64,000 nt of DNA, taken from Microbacterium phyllosphaerae. Lineage in GTDB: Bacteria; Actinomycetota; Actinomycetes; Actinomycetales; Microbacteriaceae. Each line of letters starts with the position of its first letter. The first letter of the stretch is position 1. Positions 1 through 9,279 of this stretch are shown here, in pieces. The notes beneath the pieces were generated by a model. That model had not been told where the DNA came from. It saw only the letters and a list, made by a program, of their open reading frames with translations, and ran no database searches. The stretch is from the NCBI RefSeq assembly GCF_017876435.1, contig NZ_JAGIOA010000001.1, positions 1,240,001 to 1,304,000 on the forward strand, in the 5' to 3' direction. Position numbers and translations under genes: made by a program.

Positions 1-568
1 GCATGTCGAAGGGGCCGCCGACGAAGGCGATGCGCCGACGCCCGCCCTCGATCAGGTGCTCGACCGCCAACCGGCCACCGGCGACGCTGTCGACCGAGAC
101 CGACGAGAACCCGCTGTCGGCGCTGAACCGGTCGACCAGCACGGTCGCGATACCGCTCGCGCGGAACTTGCGCAGCTGCGTCATGACATCGCCGTACGGG
201 GCGATGAGCAGACCGCGCACCTGCTGCTCACGGAACAGGTCGAGGTAGACCTTCTCGCGGGAAGGGTCGTCGTCGGTGTTGCCGTAGAGGATCGCGATGC
301 CGTGGCTCGATGCCTCGTCCTCCGCGCCGCGCACGACGTCGTTGTAGAACGGGTTCTGTCCGTCGAGCACCACGAATCCGACGGTCGTACTCACCCCGGC
401 GCGCAGTTTGCGCGCCGCGTCGTTGCGCACGTAGCCGAGCTCTTCGATCGCCTGGGTGACCCGTTCGACCGAGTCGCTGGAGACCTCGTCCGGACGGTTC
501 AGGACATTCGAGACCGTGCCCACGGAGACGCCCGCACGGACGGCGACATCGCGGATGCTGACGGGCAT
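1..568 (-). CDS. LacI-family transcriptional repressor, partial (3' end outside window)
   Basis: Reading the minus strand from the ATG at 568 gives an open frame of 189 codons that runs off the window edge. The first 60 residues form a LacI-type DNA-binding head (core GVSVGTVSNVLN, then a hinge with RNDAARKLRAG), followed by a periplasmic-binding-protein-like effector domain (for example GFVVLDGQNPFYNDVVRGAE). It is divergent from the sugar ABC importer that starts at 719, and a LacI-type palindrome (659-670) lies in the gap, so it most likely represses that importer and, by motif sharing, the L-rhamnose operon. The effector (rhamnose or a rhamnose-containing oligosaccharide) is inferred from the neighbours only. 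Confidence 0.9.
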   Translation of the reverse strand, partial: MPVSIRDVAVRAGVSVGTVSNVLNRPDEVSSDSVERVTQAIEELGYVRNDAARKLRAGVSTTVGFVVLDGQNPFYNDVVRGAEDEASSHGIAILYGNTDDDPSREKVYLDLFREQQVRGLLIAPYGDVMTQLRKFRASGIATVLVDRFSADSGFSSVSVDSVAGGRLAVEHLIEGGRRRIAFVGGPFDM

Positions 569-615
569 TCGGCTGTCCTCTCGTCGTCGGGCGGATCACG
601 CTTCGGCATCAGGGG

Positions 616-670
616 TTGACCTGCGACCGGCATCACATACACTAGCCTGAAACGAGCTTGAATCGATTCA
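616..670 (+). promoter_or_regulatory. Promoter and LacI-type operator of the rhamnose ABC importer
   Basis: A -35-like TTGACC (616-621) and a -10-like TACACT (638-643) are separated by 16 bp. Fifteen bases downstream lies the perfect 12-bp palindrome TGAATCGATTCA (659-670), with the central CG typical of LacI-family sites. Its position downstream of the -10 box and before the GTG at 719 fits roadblock or promoter-clearance repression. The rhamnose catabolic operon promoter near 11.8 kb has the same layout. Confidence 0.7.
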
Positions 671-718
671 GGTAAAGTTCATTCCGATCATCATCCCCCT
701 CAACGGAGAGGAAAGCCA

Positions 719-2248
719 GTGGTAGACGCAGCCTCCGCCCGCAGCGCTCCCCCCACCGCTCTCGAGCTTCATCGGGTCGTCAAGTCCTTCGGACCCGTCG
801 TCGCCCTCCGCTCGGGCAGCCTCACACTCCGCTCGGGGTCGATCCACGCCCTCATCGGCGAGAACGGCGCAGGCAAGTCGACGCTCGTCAAGATCATGGC
901 GGGTCTGTACCGCCGCGACTCGGGCGACTTCCGCCTGCACGGCGAAGACGTCGACTTCACCAGCACCGCCCAGTCGAAGGCCGCGGGCATCGCGGTCATC
1001 TACCAGGAGCCCACGCTGTTCCCCGACCTCTCGGTCACCGAGAACATCTTCATGGGTCGCCAGCCCACAGGCTTCCTCGGACGCATCGACCGCAAGGCCA
1101 TGCGCACCGAGGTCGACCAGATCTTCCGCCGCCTCGGTGTCGCGCTCGACCCGGACCGCATCACCGAGGGGCTGTCGATCGCCGACCAGCAGATCATCGA
1201 GATCGCCAAGGCCATCTCGCTCGACGCCAGCGTTCTGATCATGGACGAGCCGACGGCGGCGCTCAGCGGTGTCGAGGTCGATCGCCTGTTCACCGTCGCC
1301 CGGAGCCTGCGCGACGAGGGCAGGGCGATCCTGTTCATCTCGCACCGCTTCGACGAGGTGTTCGATCTGTGCGACACCGTCACGGTCATGCGCGACGGCG
1401 CCTACATCGACACCACGTCGATCGCCGAGACGACCGTCGACGACCTCGTCCGCCAGATGGTGGGCCGTGACGTCACCGAGCTCTTCCCCAAGCAGGAGGC
1501 CGCGCTCGGCGAACCGCTGCTCGAAGTGCAGGGGCTGACCAGCCCCGGAGTCTTCCACGACATCTCCTTCACGGTGCGAGCGGGAGAGATCGTCGCGCTC
1601 GCCGGACTCGTCGGAGCCGGTCGCTCCGAGGTCGCCCGCGCCGTCTTCGGCGTCGACCCGTACGGCCAGGGCGAGGTGCGGATGCTCGGCGCAGCCGTCG
1701 CGCGCCGCAACCCCACCGCCGCGATGCGCAGCGGACTGGCTCTCGTGCCGGAGGACCGCCGCAAGCAGGGGCTCGTCATCGACGCCAGCGTCGGCGGCAA
1801 CATCACGCTGGCGATCCGTCGTCGTCTGTCGAAGTGGGGCCTGATCACGAGCGGCATCGAGAACCGCGCGGCCCGCGAGTGGGCGTCGCGCCTCGAGGTG
1901 AAGACCCACGCGCTCGACACCGTCTCATCCACCCTCTCCGGCGGAAACCAGCAGAAGGTCGTCCTCGCGAAGTGGCTCGCCACCGACCCGCGTGTCCTGA
2001 TCATCGACGAGCCGACCCGCGGCATCGACGTCGGCACGAAGTCCGAGGTGCACCGCCTTCTCTCGCAGCTCGCGGGAGAGGGCATGGGGATCCTGATGAT
2101 CTCGTCGGAGCTCCCCGAGGTCCTCGGCATGGCCGACCGCGTGCTCGTGATGCGCGAAGGCCGCATCACCGCCGAGATCTCCCGCGACGACGCCACCAGC
2201 GAGAACGTCATGTTCGCCGCCACTCACTCATCGGAGCAGCACTCATGA
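719..2248 (+). CDS. Sugar ABC importer ATP-binding protein (RhaT/RbsA type)
   Basis: A 509-residue tandem ATPase, the usual length for CUT2-family sugar importers. The first half has a complete Walker A (GENGAGKST, residues 47-55) and Walker B ([11 protein letters not shown], near 172). The second half has a degenerate P-loop (GLVGAGRSE) but a good signature (LSGGNQQK, near 405) and Walker B (DEPTRGID), as is normal for RbsA-like proteins. GTG start, with GGAGAGGAAA a few bases upstream. It overlaps the next gene by ATGA. Together with two permeases and a lipoprotein it forms an importer; facing the L-rhamnose operon and sharing its operator motif, the likely substrate is L-rhamnose. The substrate is inference. 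Confidence 0.9.
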   Translation: MVDAASARSAPPTALELHRVVKSFGPVVALRSGSLTLRSGSIHALIGENGAGKSTLVKIMAGLYRRDSGDFRLHGEDVDFTSTAQSKAAGIAVIYQEPTLFPDLSVTENIFMGRQPTGFLGRIDRKAMRTEVDQIFRRLGVALDPDRITEGLSIADQQIIEIAKAISLDASVLIMDEPTAALSGVEVDRLFTVARSLRDEGRAILFISHRFDEVFDLCDTVTVMRDGAYIDTTSIAETTVDDLVRQMVGRDVTELFPKQEAALGEPLLEVQGLTSPGVFHDISFTVRAGEIVALAGLVGAGRSEVARAVFGVDPYGQGEVRMLGAAVARRNPTAAMRSGLALVPEDRRKQGLVIDASVGGNITLAIRRRLSKWGLITSGIENRAAREWASRLEVKTHALDTVSSTLSGGNQQKVVLAKWLATDPRVLIIDEPTRGIDVGTKSEVHRLLSQLAGEGMGILMISSELPEVLGMADRVLVMREGRITAEISRDDATSENVMFAATHSSEQHS

Positions 2249-3276
2249 GCCTCACCACAGCCCCCGCGGCCGCCGCTCCGGCGATCGCGAAGAAGCCGGG
2301 CGGCATCGGTCGCGCGCGCGAGTTCGGGATCCTCGCCGCCCTCGTGCTCGTCGTGATCGCCGCCACCGTGAAGAACCCGGCCTTCCTGTTCAGCGCCGAC
2401 GGCTGGCGCGACCTGCTGCTGACCCCCTCGATCCTCATGCTCGTGGCGGTCGGCCAGGCGATCGTGATCATCACGCGCAACGTCGACCTCTCGGTGGGGT
2501 CGGTGATGGGCCTGACGGCGTATCTGACCGGGCGGCTGTTCGTCGACGTCCCCGGCATCCCGATCGTCGTCGTCGTGATCGCGGCCGTGCTGCTCGGCGC
2601 CTTCCTCGGCCTCGTGAACGGCGCGCTGGTCGCGTTCGCGAAGGTGCCGGCGATGGTGATCACGCTCGGCACGCTGTATGCCTACCGCGGCATCAACGTG
2701 CTGTGGACGGGCAGCGACCGCATCAACGCCTCCGACATGCCCAAGGACTTCCTGGGGCTCGGCACGCAGCAGATCCTGTTCATCCCCGTGCTGTCGATCA
2801 TCGCGGTCATCGTCCTCGCGCTCGCCGCCTGGTACCTGCGAAACACCCGCGGCGGCCGCGAGTACTACGCGATCGGATCCGACCCCTCGGCCGCCGAGCT
2901 CTACGGACTCAAGGTCACCCGCCGCGTGCTGTCGGCGTTCATCCTCTCGGGTGCGCTCGCCGGCCTCGCCGGTGTGTTCTACGCCGCGCGGTACGGGTCG
3001 ATCAGCTCGCAGGCCGGCTCCGGATGGGAGCTGGATGCGGTCGGCGCGGCCGTCATCGGCGGCATCGCGATCACCGGCGGCGTCGGCACGGTCTGGGGAG
3101 CGGCCATCGGCGCGATGCTCCTGATGACCATCAACCGCGCGCTGCCGATCCTCGGCATCCCCGACTTCTGGCAGCGCGCCGTCGTCGGCGTGCTCATCAT
3201 CGGGGCCATCGTGCTCGACCGCGTGCTCGCCGTGCGGCAGAGACGCCAGCTCATCGAGGCAAGGGACGAATCATGA
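2245..3276 (+). CDS. Sugar ABC importer permease 1 (RhaP/RbsC type)
   Basis: A 343-residue hydrophobic CUT2-family permease. The ATG at 2245 overlaps the ATPase stop codon (ATGA), which fixes the start. It shows multiple membrane spans, the family hallmark NVDLSVGSVMG in the first third, and a glycine-rich C-terminal stretch (AVIGGIAITGGVGTVWG) typical of RbsC-like channels. It should pair with the second permease encoded next to form a heterodimeric channel, as in rhizobial rhamnose importers. Translational coupling on both sides implies a fixed subunit ratio. Confidence 0.9.
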   Translation: MSLTTAPAAAAPAIAKKPGGIGRAREFGILAALVLVVIAATVKNPAFLFSADGWRDLLLTPSILMLVAVGQAIVIITRNVDLSVGSVMGLTAYLTGRLFVDVPGIPIVVVVIAAVLLGAFLGLVNGALVAFAKVPAMVITLGTLYAYRGINVLWTGSDRINASDMPKDFLGLGTQQILFIPVLSIIAVIVLALAAWYLRNTRGGREYYAIGSDPSAAELYGLKVTRRVLSAFILSGALAGLAGVFYAARYGSISSQAGSGWELDAVGAAVIGGIAITGGVGTVWGAAIGAMLLMTINRALPILGIPDFWQRAVVGVLIIGAIVLDRVLAVRQRRQLIEARDES

Positions 3277-4325
3277 CAACGACGACGACCACCTCGTCCA
3301 CCCGCGTCATCCGCGACTACGACCGCCCGCTCTGGCGGCGCGTGTTCGTCAACCGCGAGTTCGCGATCATCGCCCTGCTGGTGCTCGTGACGATCGTCGC
3401 CGCAGTGTCGATCCGCGGCTTCGCACAGCCGATCACGGCCAACTACCTGCTGCTCGACGTCGCGCCGATCCTGCTCATCGCCCTGCCGATGACGCTCGTC
3501 ATGATCACCGGTGAGATCGACCTGTCGGTCGGCTCGATGGTCGGGCTCGCGAGCGTCGTCACGGGCGTGCTCACCGAATCCGGTGCGCCGTTCGAGGTCG
3601 CGGCCCTCGCGGCTCTGCTCGTCGGTGTGGTCGGCGGCGCGTTCAACGGGTTCCTCGTCACGATCGTCGGTCTGCCGTCGCTCGCCGTGACGATCGGTAC
3701 CCTCGCGCTCTTCCGCGGTCTCGCGGTCGGACTGCTTGGCACCACCGCCGTGACCGACTTCCCCGAGACCTGGACGGCGCTCGCGAAGGCGAAGATCGCC
3801 GGCACGACGATCCCGTACATCGTGATCCCGTTCCTGATCCTGCTCGTCCTGTTCGTCGTGCTGCTGCACTTCACGCCGTTCGGCCGTGGGGTGTTCGCGA
3901 TCGGACTCTCGAAGGACGCCGCCCGCTTCTCGGGAGTCAACGTCGAGCGCACGAAGTTCATCCTGTTCGTGCTCTCGGGCGTGGTCGCAGCCTTCGCCGG
4001 CATCTTCTACACGCTGCGCTTCGGGAGCGCCCGAGGCGACAACGCCACCGGGCTCGAGCTGCAGGTGATCGCGGCCGTCGTGCTCGGCGGGGTCTCCGTC
4101 TTCGGCGGACGAGGGCACCTGCACGGCGTCGTCGCCGCCGTGCTCCTGATCGGGGTCCTGGGCAGCAGCCTGCGCCTCGCCGGCGTCACCTCCGACGTCA
4201 TCAACATCATCACCGGCGGTCTGCTGATCTTCTCGGTCGTCGCAGCCAGCGTCCTCGCCTGGGCGCAGCGCGCCCGTGCGAAGGCCGGTCCGCCGCTCCG
4301 CGTCGCAGCCTCCCCCGCACCATGA
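3273..4325 (+). CDS. Sugar ABC importer permease 2 (RhaQ/RbsC type)
   Basis: A 350-residue membrane protein starting at an ATG that overlaps the preceding stop (ATGA at 3273-3276). It has the conserved GEIDLSVGSMVGLAS motif of CUT2 permeases and the C-terminal AAVVLGGVSVFGGRG motif, with about eight to ten hydrophobic segments. It is homologous to, but clearly different from, permease 1, so the two probably heterodimerise. A 55-nt gap with its own ribosome-binding site separates it from the lipoprotein gene, consistent with higher expression of the binding protein. Confidence 0.9.
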   Translation: MTTTTTTSSTRVIRDYDRPLWRRVFVNREFAIIALLVLVTIVAAVSIRGFAQPITANYLLLDVAPILLIALPMTLVMITGEIDLSVGSMVGLASVVTGVLTESGAPFEVAALAALLVGVVGGAFNGFLVTIVGLPSLAVTIGTLALFRGLAVGLLGTTAVTDFPETWTALAKAKIAGTTIPYIVIPFLILLVLFVVLLHFTPFGRGVFAIGLSKDAARFSGVNVERTKFILFVLSGVVAAFAGIFYTLRFGSARGDNATGLELQVIAAVVLGGVSVFGGRGHLHGVVAAVLLIGVLGSSLRLAGVTSDVINIITGGLLIFSVVAASVLAWAQRARAKAGPPLRVAASPAP

Positions 4326-4380
4326 GGCAGCCTCTCATCGCCGGCATCCGCCTGCGGTGATCATCACGAAAGGAAGAACA

Positions 4381-5424
4381 ATGACGTTTGCACGTAAGAA
4401 GATCGCTGCGTTCGCGGCGGTCGCCGTGGCCGCAGCGCTCGTGCTGACCGGCTGCGCCGACACCAGCGGCGGCTCCGGCGGCTCCGGCTCGGAGGGCGAC
4501 GGCGGGTCCGACAACTTCGCGATCACGTTCCTGCCGAAGAACCTCGGCAACCCGTACTTCGACACCTCGAGCGAGGGCGGCAAGAAGGCCGTCGACGAGT
4601 TCGGCGGCACGTTCGCCGAGGTCGGTCCGGCAGAGGCCACCCCTGACGCGCAGGTCAGCTACATCAACACCGCGACGCAGCAGGCCGTCGGCGCGCTGGT
4701 CGTCTCGGCCAACGACCCGAAGGCGATCTGCGACGCGCTGAACGAGGCGCGCGACGCCGGCGTCAAGGTCGTCACCTTCGACTCCGACACGAACCCCGAG
4801 TGCCGCGACCTGTTCATCAACCAGGCCGACTCCGAGGGCATCGCCAAGGTGCAGGTCGACCTGATCGCCGACCAGATCGGTGGCGCGGGCGAGGTCGCGA
4901 TCCTGTCGGCATCCGCCAACGCGACCAACCAGAACGCCTGGATCGACCTGATGAAGGAGTACGTCGCCAGCGAGTACCCCGACATCACGATCGTCGAGAC
5001 CGTCTACGGTGACGACGACGACCAGACGTCGTTCGACAAGACCGCAGCCCTGCTGCAGAGCCACCCGAACCTGAAGGGCATCATCTCGCCCACCACGGTC
5101 GGCATCGCCGCTGCGGCACGCTACGTGTCGACCTCGGACTACAAGGGCAAGGTCGCGATCACGGGTCTCGGCACGCCGAACCAGATGCGCGAGTACGTCG
5201 AGGACGGCACCGTCACCGCGTTCGCGCTGTGGAACCCGGCCGACCTCGGCTACCTGGCGGCATTCGCTGCCAAGGCGCTGATCGCGGGAGACATCACCGG
5301 TGAAGAGGGCGACACCTTCGACGCCGGAGACCTGGGCGAGTACACCGTCGGCGCCGACGGCGTCGTCCTTCTCGGCGACCCGTTCGAGTTCAACGCGGAC
5401 AACATCGGCGACTTCGACTTCTGA
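4381..5424 (+). CDS. Sugar ABC importer substrate-binding lipoprotein (RhaS type)
   Basis: A 347-residue protein starting at the ATG at 4381 after AAAGGAAG. It has a lipoprotein signal peptide (lysines at positions 6-7, hydrophobic core, lipobox LTGC with Cys25) and a Gly/Ser-rich linker, then a type I periplasmic-binding-protein fold (LPKNLGNPYFDTSSEGGKK, later TFDSDTNPECRDLFINQAD), close to the RhaS rhamnose-binding group. It is the last gene of the importer operon and is followed by a strong terminator at 5437. Ligand assignment to L-rhamnose rests on family resemblance and on the neighbouring catabolic operon. Confidence 0.88.
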   Translation: MTFARKKIAAFAAVAVAAALVLTGCADTSGGSGGSGSEGDGGSDNFAITFLPKNLGNPYFDTSSEGGKKAVDEFGGTFAEVGPAEATPDAQVSYINTATQQAVGALVVSANDPKAICDALNEARDAGVKVVTFDSDTNPECRDLFINQADSEGIAKVQVDLIADQIGGAGEVAILSASANATNQNAWIDLMKEYVASEYPDITIVETVYGDDDDQTSFDKTAALLQSHPNLKGIISPTTVGIAAAARYVSTSDYKGKVAITGLGTPNQMREYVEDGTVTAFALWNPADLGYLAAFAAKALIAGDITGEEGDTFDAGDLGEYTVGADGVVLLGDPFEFNADNIGDFDF

Positions 5425-5436
5425 GTCACCTCATGA

Positions 5437-5467
5437 GGGGCGTCGGGCTTCGGCCCGGCGCCCCTTT
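5437..5467 (+). terminator. Rho-independent terminator of the importer operon
   Basis: Twelve base pairs of stem (5437-5448 with 5453-5464, one G-U pair) close a TTCG tetraloop, followed by TTTCGT. It starts 13 nt after the stop codon of the binding protein. Confidence 0.85.
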
Positions 5468-5533
5468 CGTGTGTCCGGGGGCAGGCCGCAGCTCTCCGCC
5501 CGTCCTGCGCGTGTCCCGAGCGACACACCTGCA

Positions 5534-5654
5534 TGCCGAAGGTACGGATGGATGCCGAGAAAGGGTGTTCTCGGCATCCATTCGTGATCCGGGCAGCCAC
5601 CTGTGCACTGTGGTGTCAGTCACCCGAGAGCAGAGGCGGGTCCGCGCGGGTCGA
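5534..5654. repeat. Copy 1 of a 121-bp imperfect direct duplication containing a long hairpin
   Basis: This stretch matches 5742-5862 at an offset of exactly 208 bp with about 10 mismatches over 121 bp. It contains a 32-nt hairpin (13-bp stem 5549-5561/5568-5580, loop AGGGTG) that extends to 18 bp with one mismatch. Its last part resembles the final codons of the rhamnulokinase gene, so this copy looks like a duplication of the kinase 3' end and terminator. No gene is credible between 5425 and 5848. Confidence 0.85.
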
Positions 5655-5741
5655 GGGCAACCCGATCGACGGACGTCCGCCGCTGCATCCGTCCCGCGGG
5701 GCGTAGATCCCGCTCGGGGCGGCATGCCTGATACACATGGC

Positions 5742-5862
5742 TGCCGAAAGTACGGATGGATGCCGAGAAAGGGTGTTCTCGGCATCCATCCGTGATCCGG
5801 GCAGCCAACTGTACGCAGCGGCGTCAGTCGCCCGAGAGCAGAGGCGGGTCAGCGCGGGTCGA
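5742..5862. repeat. Copy 2 of the 121-bp duplication, overlapping the 3' end of rhaB
   Basis: Second copy of the 5534-5654 unit. Its right end covers the last 14 bases of the rhamnulokinase coding sequence, which suggests this is the parental copy. The 87-bp spacer between the copies (5655-5741) shows no gene. Confidence 0.85.
5752..5793. terminator. Long perfect hairpin between convergent operons (bidirectional terminator)
   Basis: An 18-bp perfect stem (5752-5769 with 5776-5793) closes the six-base loop AGGGTG. It lies between the convergent importer operon and the rhamnose catabolic operon. There is no long U-run, so termination efficiency is uncertain. Copy 1 at 5544-5585 has the same hairpin with a single mismatch. 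Confidence 0.65.
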
Positions 5863-7246
5863 AGCGCTCCGGCTCGTGGGTTGCCGCGACGAGCGCGCGC
5901 AGCTCCTCGAGCGTCGACGGCGCGGCGCCGAGGGCACGCGCCTGCACGAGCACGTTGCCGAGGGCGGTCGCCTCGACAGGCCCCGCGAGCACCGGAAGGC
6001 CGGTGCGATCGGCCGTCGCCTGGCACAGCAGGCGGTTCAGCGAACCGCCACCGACCAGATGGATGCTGTCGAGCTCGCGCCCCGACAGATCGGATGCCGT
6101 CTGCACGGCGTCCGCGAACGCCGTCGCGATCGACTCGACGATCGAGCGGGCGAACGCCGGCCGCGTCGACGGAGCATCCGCCCCGAGGAGCGCCGCGATG
6201 CGCGCCGGCATATCGCCCGGTGCGGCGAGCGACGCGTCGTTCGCGTCGAACAGCGGCACGTCGGCGTCGACCGCCGATGCCGCAGCCAGCAGCTCGGGCA
6301 GGTCGATCGACGAGCCGTCCTCCGCCTCCCACGCGCGCACGGTCTCGCTCAGCAGCCAGAGTCCCGTCACGTTGTGCAGGAAGCGGTAGCGGCTGTCGAC
6401 TCCCAGCTCGTGCGTGAAGTTCGCCTCGCGCGCGGCATCCGTCAGCACCGGGTCTGTCAGCTCGACGCCGACCAGGCCCCAGGTGCCGCACGAGATGTAC
6501 GCGGAGTGCGGGGTCGACAGGGGAGCGGCGACGACGGCGGATGCCGTGTCGTGCGAGCCGACCGCGATCACGGGCAGGTCCTTGCCGATGCGTTCAGCCA
6601 GGTCGGCGCGGAGCATGCCGATCGTCGCGCCCGGGTCGACCAGCGGAGGCAGGATCCCCGACGGGATGCCGAGGCGATCTGCCAGCTCGGTGTCCCACTC
6701 GCCCGACTCGACGCCGAGCAGACCCGTGGTCGACGCGTTCGTGCGCTCGGCGACGGCCGTTCCGGTGAGCAGGAACGCGATGAGATCAGGGATCAGCAGG
6801 GCGGTATTGGCGTCGGCGAGACGGGTGTCGACACGGTACTGGTACAGCGTGTTGAACGGCAGGAACTGCAGTCCGTTGCGCTGGTACAGCTCGGCGAACG
6901 GAGCGATCGCGTGCACTTCGTCGACGCCGCGCACGGTGCGGTCGTCGCGATAGTGGAACGGCTCGGCGAGAAGCGCGCCGTCGTTCAGCAGGCCGTAGTC
7001 GACGGCCCACGAGTCGATGCCGATGCTCTCGATTCCCGGCTCGCGGCGCACGGCCTCGGCGAGGCCTTCGACGACGTGCTCGTAGAGAGCGCCGAAGTCC
7101 CAGTGTAGGCCGTCCTCGCGCTCGACGGGTCCGTTCGGGAACCGCGAGACGAGTTCGAGGTCGAGCCGGCCGTCGCCGATCCGCCCGATCATGACGCGAC
7201 CGCTGGTCGCCCCGAGGTCGACGGCGGCGACGGACCGGACCGTCAT
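5849..7246 (-). CDS. rhaB: Rhamnulokinase
   Basis: A 465-residue FGGY-family sugar kinase that would phosphorylate L-rhamnulose with ATP to L-rhamnulose 1-phosphate in the cytoplasm. The N-terminus has the phosphate-binding motif DLGATSGRV (residues 10-18), and GIDSWAVDYGLL (about 74-85) is characteristic of RhaB rather than of xylulo- or glycerol kinases. The second actin-like domain carries GSHDTASAV and a GGGSLN motif. Its ATG overlaps the stop of the upstream aldolase-dehydrogenase gene (ATGA at 7243-7246), so translation is coupled. Last gene of the rhamnose operon. Confidence 0.93.
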   Translation of the reverse strand: MTVRSVAAVDLGATSGRVMIGRIGDGRLDLELVSRFPNGPVEREDGLHWDFGALYEHVVEGLAEAVRREPGIESIGIDSWAVDYGLLNDGALLAEPFHYRDDRTVRGVDEVHAIAPFAELYQRNGLQFLPFNTLYQYRVDTRLADANTALLIPDLIAFLLTGTAVAERTNASTTGLLGVESGEWDTELADRLGIPSGILPPLVDPGATIGMLRADLAERIGKDLPVIAVGSHDTASAVVAAPLSTPHSAYISCGTWGLVGVELTDPVLTDAAREANFTHELGVDSRYRFLHNVTGLWLLSETVRAWEAEDGSSIDLPELLAAASAVDADVPLFDANDASLAAPGDMPARIAALLGADAPSTRPAFARSIVESIATAFADAVQTASDLSGRELDSIHLVGGGSLNRLLCQATADRTGLPVLAGPVEATALGNVLVQARALGAAPSTLEELRALVAATHEPERFDPR

Positions 7247-9279
7247 CGCAGGAACGCCGCGGCGACGCCGGAGTCGACCGGGATGTGCAGCCCGGTGGTG
7301 CGGCTGAGTTCGGGGCCGGTCAGCACGTACACGGCATCCGCCACGTTCTCGGGAACGACCTCGCGCTTGAGGATCGTACGGTTCGCGTAGAACTGGCCGA
7401 GGTCCTCTTCGGCGACGCCGTAGGTCGCGGCGCGGTTCGCACCCCAGCCCGAGGCGAAGATGCCCGAGCCGCGCACGACGCCGTCGGGGTTGATGCCGTT
7501 GACACGGATGCCGAACTCGCCGAGCTCGACGGCCAGCAGCCGCACCTGGTGCGCCTGATCGGCCTTCGTCGCCGAGTAGGCGATGTTGTTCGGGCCGGCG
7601 AAGACGGAGTTCTTCGACGAGATGTAGATGATGTCGCCGCCGAGCTTCTGGTCGATCAGCACGCGTGCCGCGGCCTTCGACACGAGGAACGAGCCCTTGG
7701 CCATGACATCGTGCTGCAGGTCCCAGTCTTTCTCGGTGGTCTCGAGCAGCGGCTTCGACAGCGAGAGTCCGGCGTTGTTGACGACGAGGTCGACGCCGCC
7801 GAAGGCGAGCACGGCGTCGTTCAGCGCGGCCTGGATCGCATCCGCGTCGGCGACGTTCGCCGCGACGCCGATCGCGACGTCGGTGTTTCCGAGCTCGGCG
7901 GCAGCGGCCTTGGCCTTCTCGAGGTCGAGGTCGGCGATGACGACGCAGGCGCCCTCGGCTGCGAGACGGGTGGCGATCGCCTTGCCGATGCCGCTGGCAG
8001 CACCGGTCACGAACGCGATGCGGCCCTGGTGCGACTTCGGCTTCGGCATCCGCTGCAGCTTCGCCTCTTCCAAAGCCCAGTACTCGATGTCGAACTTCTC
8101 GGCGTCGGAGATGGGGGAGTAGGTCGACAGGGCCTCGGCGCCACGCATCACGTTGATCGCGTTGACGTAGAACTCTCCGGCGACCCGGGCGGTCTGCTTG
8201 TTCGCGCCGTACGAGAACATGCCGATGCCGGGCACGAGCACGATGAGCGGGTCGGCGCCGCGGATCGCCGGCGACTCGCTCGTCGCGTGTGCGTCGTAGT
8301 ACGCCTGGTAGTCGGCGCGGTACTCGGAGTGCAGCTCGTGCAGACGGGCGATCTGCTCGTCGGCGGATGCCGTGACCGGAAGGTCGAGGATGAGCGGCTT
8401 GACCTTGGTGCGCAGGAAGTGGTCGGGGCAGCTGGTGCCGAGGGCCGCGAGCTCGGGGGCGCGGTCGGAGGCGAGGAAGTCGAGCACGACGTCGGAGTCG
8501 GTGAAGTGGCCGACCATCGGCTTGTCGGTCGATGCGATGCCGCGGATGGTGCCGGCGAGGGCGGCGGCGCGCTCGCGACGCTCAGCCTCGGGGAGGGCCT
8601 CGAAGCCGGCACGGACACCGCCGAACGGGTCGGCCTTGCCGTTGGCCTCGATGTAGGCGGCTGCGGTGTCGATGATCCACAGCGAGTTGGCCTCGGCCTC
8701 CTCCGACGTGTCACCCCAGGCGGTGATGCCGTGTCCGCCGAGGATCGTGCCGATCGCCTGCGGGTTCTTCGCCTTGATCGCGGCGATGTCGAGTCCGAGC
8801 TGGAAGCCGGGACGACGCCACGGCACCCAGACGACCTTGTCGCCGAAGATCTTCGTGGTCAGTGCTTCGCCGTCGGCGGCGGTCGCGATCGCGATGCCGG
8901 AGTCGGGGTGCAGGTGGTCGACGTGTGCGGCGTCGACGAGGCCGTGCATCGCGGTGTCGATCGACGGGGCGGCGCCGCCCTTGCCGTGCAGGCAGTAGTC
9001 GAACGCGGCGACCATCTCGTCTTCGCGCTCGAGGCCGGGGTAGACGTCGACGAGCGCGCGCATGCGGTCGAGGCGCAGCACCGCGAGCCCCTGCTCCTTC
9101 AAGGTGCCCAGGTCGCCGCCGGATCCCTTGACCCACATCAGCTCGACCGGCTGCCCCGTGACCGGGTCGGTCTCGGTACCCTTCGCCGACGTGTTGCCGC
9201 CGGCGTAGTTGGTGTTCTTGGGGTCGGCGCCCAGGCGGTTCGACCGCTCGATGAGGGCGGCGGCGGTGGGGTTGGTCAT
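7243..9279 (-). CDS. rhaEW: Bifunctional rhamnulose-1-phosphate aldolase / lactaldehyde dehydrogenase
   Basis: A 678-residue two-domain enzyme. Residues 1 to about 400 are a class II aldolase with a GGNTSAKG phosphate-binding loop (28-35) and zinc-site histidines in HVDHLHPD (120-127). Residues from about 420 are a short-chain dehydrogenase with a TGAASGIGKA Rossmann motif and the YSATK catalytic pair. Known fusions of this kind cleave rhamnulose 1-phosphate to DHAP and L-lactaldehyde and oxidise the aldehyde to lactate. Its ATG overlaps the hydrolase stop and its stop overlaps the rhaB start, placing three enzymes in one translationally coupled block. The symbol follows Bacillus usage. Confidence 0.92.
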   Translation of the reverse strand: MTNPTAAALIERSNRLGADPKNTNYAGGNTSAKGTETDPVTGQPVELMWVKGSGGDLGTLKEQGLAVLRLDRMRALVDVYPGLEREDEMVAAFDYCLHGKGGAAPSIDTAMHGLVDAAHVDHLHPDSGIAIATAADGEALTTKIFGDKVVWVPWRRPGFQLGLDIAAIKAKNPQAIGTILGGHGITAWGDTSEEAEANSLWIIDTAAAYIEANGKADPFGGVRAGFEALPEAERRERAAALAGTIRGIASTDKPMVGHFTDSDVVLDFLASDRAPELAALGTSCPDHFLRTKVKPLILDLPVTASADEQIARLHELHSEYRADYQAYYDAHATSESPAIRGADPLIVLVPGIGMFSYGANKQTARVAGEFYVNAINVMRGAEALSTYSPISDAEKFDIEYWALEEAKLQRMPKPKSHQGRIAFVTGAASGIGKAIATRLAAEGACVVIADLDLEKAKAAAAELGNTDVAIGVAANVADADAIQAALNDAVLAFGGVDLVVNNAGLSLSKPLLETTEKDWDLQHDVMAKGSFLVSKAAARVLIDQKLGGDIIYISSKNSVFAGPNNIAYSATKADQAHQVRLLAVELGEFGIRVNGINPDGVVRGSGIFASGWGANRAATYGVAEEDLGQFYANRTILKREVVPENVADAVYVLTGPELSRTTGLHIPVDSGVAAAFLR

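Noticed and set aside
5433..6491. Overlapping frames within the 5.4-5.85 kb repeats that share a repeated peptide
   Set aside because: The shared peptide comes from the duplicated hairpin; frames are antisense to or overlap terminators, and there is no start signal.
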